A DNA stretch of 64,000 bases from Cephalotus follicularis (lineage: Eukaryota > Streptophyta > Magnoliopsida > Oxalidales > Cephalotaceae). Position 1 is the stretch's first letter. Every line of letters begins with the position of its first letter. Where the stretch lies: the NCBI GenBank assembly GCA_001972305.1, contig BDDD01000875.1:79456-143455 (forward strand), in the 5' to 3' direction. Below are positions 58,291-64,000 of this stretch, piece after piece. The notes under the pieces are model-generated. The model was not told the DNA's origin and did no database searches. It saw only the letters and a list, made by a program, of their open reading frames with translations. The position numbers and the translations under genes are program-made.

Positions 58291-58760
58291 TCAGAATCTA
58301 AGCTCCAAGCCCAAACCACATAAGTGAGAAACACTTATAACATTCCTTACAATATTTATAACAAAATAACATGGATCTAATGTCAAAATATAACCATTAC
58401 ATAAAATAACATCACAAATTTCAACAGCTTGAGCAATGATCCTAGATCCATCGCCAATCCTCAAGTCCAGGTCTCCTGCTCCAAGCTTTCTAACTTTTCT
58501 TAGTCTCTGCAATGAATTGCAAAGGTTAGTTCCACATCCAATATCTAATACCCATGAAGAACTACTACTTAAATCAAGATTAAGTTCAATCATGAACATA
58601 CCTGATGTGCTCACACCATGCAAAACATCAGAAAACTCCAAGACCAGTAACCCGACAATCATTCTTCCAGTGTCCAGTCTTACCACATTGAAAATAGGCA
58701 CCCTTAGCCGCCATCTGCTTCATACGATTCTTGGCAATATCCTCAGTAGCTCCAAGCTTG
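58291..58760 (-). pseudogene. Element E nucleocapsid remnant and protease
   Basis: A zinc-knuckle remnant resembling that of G is visible in mixed frames at 58700-58660. The protease then reads WVLDIGCGTNLCNSL, where the DTG triad of G is DIG, and GDLDLRIGDGSRIIAQAV to ISVSHLCGLGLEL. A stop separates it from the integrase frame at 58288. Confidence 0.85.
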
Positions 58761-58804
58761 CCCACCTGGGCTGAGATCTTTGACTTCACAGAGTCAAGAT
58801 TAGC

Positions 58805-59386
58805 CTATGCCATCCTCAACATGGAAACTAACTCAGAAAGAGTTACTTCTATCTCGATCAAGTGAAAATACTCCACAAACTGTGAGAACGATCTAGGGAG
58901 GGATGTAAGGATAAGATCTATCTGCAGATCATGATCCACGACAAACCCTAATTGAGTAAGCTGCTCAATCATGTCTATCATCTCCAGTCCATGATCATGG
59001 ACCGAAGCTCCCTCTAGCATCTGCACCTTGAAGAGCTTGCGTAAGAGATCAAACCTCAGAGTCCAAGACCCAGCCCCATACATCTCCTCGAGATCGAGTA
59101 GTATAGCGGATAAGGTCTCTATCTTCTCATACTTGCGTTGTAGCTCCGGTGTCATCCCCAAAAGGGCGATACACCGAGCATGCTCGTCGTCCTCCAGCTA
59201 CATGGCCAAACGGTCGCACTCATCAGGAGTAGGATCATCACCTATTGATGGAGGCCCCCATTTCATCACATACGCTAATTTATTGGCAGTTAGGATGAAC
59301 TTGAGGTTACGTTGCCAATCAATGAAGTTTGGGCCTATCAATATGTTTGCCTCAAGTATATGGGACATTGCATTTGATAAAGCCAT
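58805..59386 (-). pseudogene. Element E gag
   Basis: The ATG at 59386 gives MALSNAMSHILEANILIGPNF and NWQ-type Gag start residues, GPPSIGDDPTPDE, with a TAG at 59198. In the same frame class it resumes as MTPELQRKYEKIETLSAILLDL, FKVQMLEGASVHDHGLEMIDMIEQL and LILTSLPRSFSQF, to a stop at 58805. It is the same UBN2-type Gag as in G. A frame change follows before the nucleocapsid. Confidence 0.9.
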
Positions 59387-61131
59387 ACTAGCAACCTAGA
59401 TAAGGAAATATAAACATGAATTAGCATTTATTCCATTTTTTAATATATAACAACCATAACACTTGGTCTTTTAGTGCTTATGGTTCCTCCACTATTCTAA
59501 TCGTATTCCATACCCCCATATGGAACTCAAGAAGTCCAACTTCCTAGTGGGGATTGGAATCCATCGCAATAACATTATGGCCTCAGCTAGGGCATGACAG
59601 GCCATAATATATCCAATGGGTAGGCTATCTTGCCAATTTGCATCCAATACAAGTTCCAATCATAAAATTCGGCCATATATTCAATATGGCCTCAGTTAGG
59701 ACATGACAAACCATCAGAATCTCGATAAGTCAAACACCCACAATTTTCATTGGATTGCACTAGTTTTAACACCCACACGTAGGTGTGTCCAAGTGCTAAA
59801 ACATAGCCACCCTTTGTTGTGCCCAATACCAACGTTGACATAGCATTCCAAAGTTATCAGCCTCAGCTAGGGCATGACAAACCAACAACCTAGGAACACT
59901 ACTCAACGAAAATTGTTGAAGGCCACGAGGAACCACCCCATGGGTTCCTACGTTCAGACTTATTATTGATTTGAGGGAATTTCGGTCTCACATTTTAATT
60001 ACCGAGCCATTAATTAATTCATTGGTTGCATTAGCCAATTCCAATTAATTTACGGCTTAGCATGCATGACCTGTATCTTATGCACTTTGGACATATTTCT
60101 AAAATATATCAATGGATTAGCAAGGACATTATCAGTAGTGACTTGAGCCAAAAGTCACTACTAGGTCTTCCTAGGTGTAAATAATAAATTTATCTATTAC
60201 AACAGTAACCATGCATACATGGCCGTCAATGGTCTTGTACTGCATTTCTCCTCTCCTCCATCTCTCCTTGCAAGATCTCCATTTACAAAAGAGTACTTTA
60301 CATCTTGAAAAAAAAAATACATTTAAAACGACAAGGAGAAATTACATAAGAAAAGAAAAATAAATGGTGCACGCAGACACCTTATTACAGACCATTAAAG
60401 ATAATAAATAAATAAATAAATCCACACAAGAAAAACCATAAACTAGGTCAATGTCCTTTTAGGCCATCCATTGTGTAGAAGACTTAAAATTATATCCAAT
60501 ATAATTAAACACAAAATAACAAACGCCATAAATAATAACCAATTAGAAAACTTAATTTAAGGATTGTTAATTGGTCAAACTCCCACTTAATCAAGTAATG
60601 ATTATTATTTTTTAAGTGCCATAATGCAAAATTCCAATTTTAATGAAAACATATATTTTTTTAAATGACTAAAGCGTCGAAGCTTTCCCAGAACGCGTCG
60701 ACGCTTACGATCAATGTATAAAAATACATTAAACACAAATGAGAGTCGACGCTATACCAAGGCGTTAACGCAATATCAACATAGTGAGACAAGCGTCGAC
60801 GCTTATACCGAAAGCGTCGACACTTAAGTCTCCTGGATAGTTTCTGCAGTTCAAAAATTAATGAAACTAAAGTTTGAACATAAGGCTTTCACCATATCTG
60901 CCGTAACCAGACATTTGACAGCCTCAAATTACACTATGCAGGTTTCCAAAACATGTTCAAAACCCATTGTAACAAAATCTCCAAGATAATTTTATAAAGA
61001 AATCCAATTTCATACAAAATTTCATTAAGGCACTTTGGAAAAATTTCGTTTAACCATAAAACACATCCATCAATTAAATTCTATATCAGTTCATCATTCA
61101 TGGCAAGAATTCAACTAAGGATGATGTGGGA
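59387..61131 (-). other. Element E leader (non-coding)
   Basis: Holds three copies of the conserved motif GCCTCAGCTAGGGCATGA (59580-59597, 59689-59706 with two changes, 59860-59877) and GTCGAC-type motifs at 60675-60835 (AAGCGTCGACGCTT-like). No ORF of note. Confidence 0.75.
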
Positions 61132-61144
61132 CGCTTTGATACCA
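61132..61144 (-). other. Element E primer binding site
   Basis: Minus strand TGGTATCAAAGCG, a tRNA-iMet site with one change, one base from the LTR. Confidence 0.9.
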
Positions 61145-61145
61145 C

Positions 61146-63252
61146 TGATGGAAACGGTAAAACCAATTTCGGTGCCAAAATGGGCAAAGGGTTAAAGGGT
61201 GTAGAATAAAATTTTAATATACATAAATGCAGCGGAAAAACACCCTTTATATAACAAAACCAGTCCATAAATGCAAGGAAACAAGCCACAAGGATCACTA
61301 CATCATCACAAGAATTGAATTGGTGTCACCAAAGACAAGCAATGGTGACACACAAGCATGGCAAAAGCATGGCAGTGTAAAGAAGGACCAAGAGATATAC
61401 CAATAGGTGATGGATCCTTCAAACTTTGCCGGTACACGCTTGGGAAGACACTGTCATTATACTCCTTCAAATCCCAGGTACTGTAGCTCCTTGCAACAGC
61501 AAATCCAGGATAGCAAATGGAACACCCAAAGCTTTTGCTGACACACTCTCTCAAAGCTTATAGAGAGAAGATTGAATTTGACCAATGCCATCAAAAGCAA
61601 TCCACCCTAAATAAGTTACTTGCTTGGTGTATAAACAGTGAAGGGAACTCCCACCATCTTAACAGAGAGCACTCAAGTTTTTGCCCAGAAAAACACTTAA
61701 TAAAAATTGACCAATATTCTTCAGAAAGGCATTCACCAGCCTCCTTTCCCACTCTCCCACTCTCCCATACACTTAGGATCATGATGCTAACTCCAAGGAA
61801 AATTGAAGCCATGATCCCCACGTGTACACAACATGCATGGATGGGAGAAAACAACAATAGATGAGAGAGAAAACGTGCCCACGATGTGCATTCATGCACG
61901 AGTTGCATGTCGTGCACAAAGCGTTGATGCCTTCGAAGAAAGCGTCAACGCTTATACAAAAATGCACTAAACATCGATGTCTTTCTAAAAAACATCGATG
62001 CATATACATGCGACAAAAATCGACACTTCCCAGAAGGCATCAATGCTTCCCATAAAGTGTCAACGCTTAAACTACTGTAATGCATCGCGCTTTCCTAGAA
62101 GGCATCGACGCTTTGACTGGCTTGTTAAGAAAAATCAGTATAAGTCCAACTCATATTATCCCTTCTAATATTGATTAAGTAAGATCAGGCAAATGTGTTT
62201 CCACAAGATGTAAAACACACTTAACCGACATTTGATAAAATTACACCAAGACTTAATATGTCCAACATATTAAAGAACTAATCATTATTGGGCAGGGACC
62301 CTATAAAATCTTGGTTAAAATCGGAGGTGTTCATAAATTACCGAAATACCTCTAGGGTTCAGTCTAAATGGTCCTAGACCAATTTAAATGCTCTCGGAAA
62401 AATATCTAATATTATTTAGATGAAAAAATTAATCTAATTAGTTTTTCCATAATTTATTACACACCACTATAACTCTAGATTTTCTAAGTCGTCGGTTCAT
62501 GTGTACTATAATCCCTTGTCATACTTGACCCCGATTGAGATCTAGGGTAATCATACGCGTCAACCCTAGAGAAAACCTCAACATCTAAAATATCTGATTA
62601 TTACTAGGACCTTTGGCAGATTGTCCAGAAATCTAATTTTCAATCTACCTCAACCTTGGCCAAGGATTTCATAAGTCCAAAGTACAATAAGACCATAATA
62701 GGGTCGATCACCTTTGCTCAGGTGTGACAATCCCTTATTGCGCGCTCGTTATATTCGTATAGATTCGATCATACCGAAAGACCACCCGATTGCCAACCCT
62801 GCGCAAGAACTGTGTGAGGTGGAGATCAAAGCATAACCGTCTCCATACAATATAGAGCAGTTGCTAGGGTCTAAGGACCAGACGAGTTCGAGAACTCGCT
62901 AAGTGACTGACACTTATACACAACCGCAACAAGTAGGAGTTACTACTAATATGAGAATAGCGACTATCCAAACAGTGTCTCCTACGCGGGTCCAGTTCAG
63001 TGTACACGCTCCCAGTGCGCACCCCGTATTTGCCCTATAGTCCAACACGGATGGTAGTGAGAGAATCCATCCTCCAATTCCATGAGCAGGTAACATACGC
63101 GCAAGTCTATCATGTTCACTAATGCCCACAAAGTGAACCTATGACTTGGAACTAATTCTACATAAGGAATAAGGTAACCAATCTCACACCCTCCATGTTA
63201 GGTATCCAACCTTATGTCAGGGCATCAAAAGCGTAAGTAGGTAAATAATAAA
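61146..63252 (-). repeat. Element E 5' LTR (interrupted by H)
   Basis: Starts TGATGGAAACGG on the plus strand and is collinear with 53737-55290 of the other LTR, plus an extra segment of about 550 bases (61829-62377) with a GTCGAC-type cluster (61920-62115). It breaks after AATAATAAA at 63252. Confidence 0.9.
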
Positions 63253-64000
63253 TGTAACACCCCCGGATGGCGGGAGTCGTCACTGGGTCATATCATACAT
63301 AACATAACTTTAACAAAATCATAAGTTTGCTTTATTTAGCCAATAACAGCAAAAAACGTGGCAGTCTTATCAAAACATTAAAACTTAACATATTCAGTAG
63401 TTGCGGAAAATTAAAAACATAAATCAGTTCCAATTTAAAACATAAAACATAAATTTCCATGTTTCAGACCACTAAACATAGCATAGGGATCACTCTCCTA
63501 AGGATCCGATACATAGGGTGGTCATCACTCAATCACACTTTCCCCCGCTGCTCCTGAAAACCTGCCGCATGGAAAACAAAAAACGCGGCTGAGCAAACCT
63601 CAGTACAGATAAGGGAAAATAAAACAGTAAACGGTAATTTAAAAACGTTAATATTTCAATAATAACATAACAGAAATAAAACAGTTTAATCATATTCAAA
63701 TGACAGTTGCATAATTTTTGAAACATTTACGAAGCAATTCAAAACGCTATAAATCGTAGTTTGTAAAACATACTGAGCCATATTCATATCACATATCATA
63801 ATTTTTGGCAAGGCAGGCGCTAATTCCACATGCCCACTAGAATTGAAGTGTACGGCACTACACAAGTCAATTCTCACATACACATATCCGATCACAACTC
63901 GGACCACATATCTGAATTCACCTCAGATAACATAAACTAGAATCGATTCATTCGCCTCTATCACATAGTGGATCCACAAATCCACCTCATGGGATTCGTT
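63253..64000 (-). mobile_element. Element H: LTR related to C and J (runs off window)
   Basis: TGTAACACCCCCGGATGG at 63253 closely matches the start of C (6535) and is collinear for about 640 bases. Near 63880-64000 it also contains sequence absent in C but present, in reverse, in J (around 49580-49700). So C is a shortened version and H/J carry the full arrangement. Solo or full-length status cannot be told here. Confidence 0.82.

Larger units (their letters stand above)
53737..64000 (-). mobile_element. Element E: Ty1/copia retrotransposon (same family as G), interrupted by H
   Basis: Minus-strand copia: 3' LTR 53737-55440, purine tract, RNase H, RT, integrase, protease, gag, leader, primer site and 5' LTR from 61146. 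The 5' LTR is broken at 63253 by element H and leaves the window. Gag-pol has stops and frame changes, but fewer deletions than G. Confidence 0.9.

Overview
This 64-kb window looks like repeat-rich intergenic DNA from a flowering plant, most likely a eudicot (inference). I found no host gene. Almost every base belongs to an LTR retrotransposon. The plant assignment rests on a Tat-type Ty3/gypsy element with two RNase H domains and an antisense extra ORF, a Tekay/Del-type chromovirus with a chromodomain and LTRs over 2 kb, a SIRE-type Ty1/copia element with a third (env-like) ORF, and primer sites matching initiator tRNA-Met. All elements carry stops, frameshifts or deletions, and I saw no intact gag-pol.

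Left half (1-25299): one minus-strand Tat element (element A) runs from beyond the window start to 25299. It has been invaded twice. A Tekay-type chromovirus (B, 2270-13947, target duplication CTGAC) lies in A's antisense ORF, and B is itself broken in its RNase H region by a solo LTR (C, 6535-8160, duplication GGAAA). A second solo LTR (I, 21200-23554, imperfect duplication GCGCA/GCACA) interrupts A's gag.

Middle (25300-35245): a plus-strand SIRE-like copia element (D, from 25441) has lost protease, integrase and most of reverse transcriptase but keeps gag, RNase H and the env-like ORF. After its right-hand LTR, gag sequence begins again and runs into a 710-base assembly gap (32568-33277). 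Beyond the gap are about 1.1 kb of anonymous A/C-rich DNA and a decayed gypsy protease-reverse transcriptase on the plus strand.

Right half (35246-64000): a deep copia nest. Minus-strand element F sits in the gypsy pseudogene. Its integrase is cut at 39800 by the LTR of a third copia family (K). K is in turn interrupted by plus-strand element G (41151-53152, duplication CTATA/CTACA) and by minus-strand element E (from 53737). G carries an LTR-like insertion J in its pol, and E's right LTR is interrupted at 63253 by an LTR (H) that leaves the window. F, K and E are not closed inside the window.

The most striking pattern not explained by ordinary annotation is a recurring class of short GTCGAC-centred dyad motifs. 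They occur in clusters in at least five LTR families of both superfamilies (B, D, E/G, I, J), with family-specific flanks, always in LTRs or untranslated spacers. Other points of interest are antisense gene architecture (TATA box and introns) inside A, a shared catalytic Glu-to-Lys change in the integrases of E and G, a thrice-repeated conserved motif in the E/G leader, and large deletions in one LTR of B, E and G.
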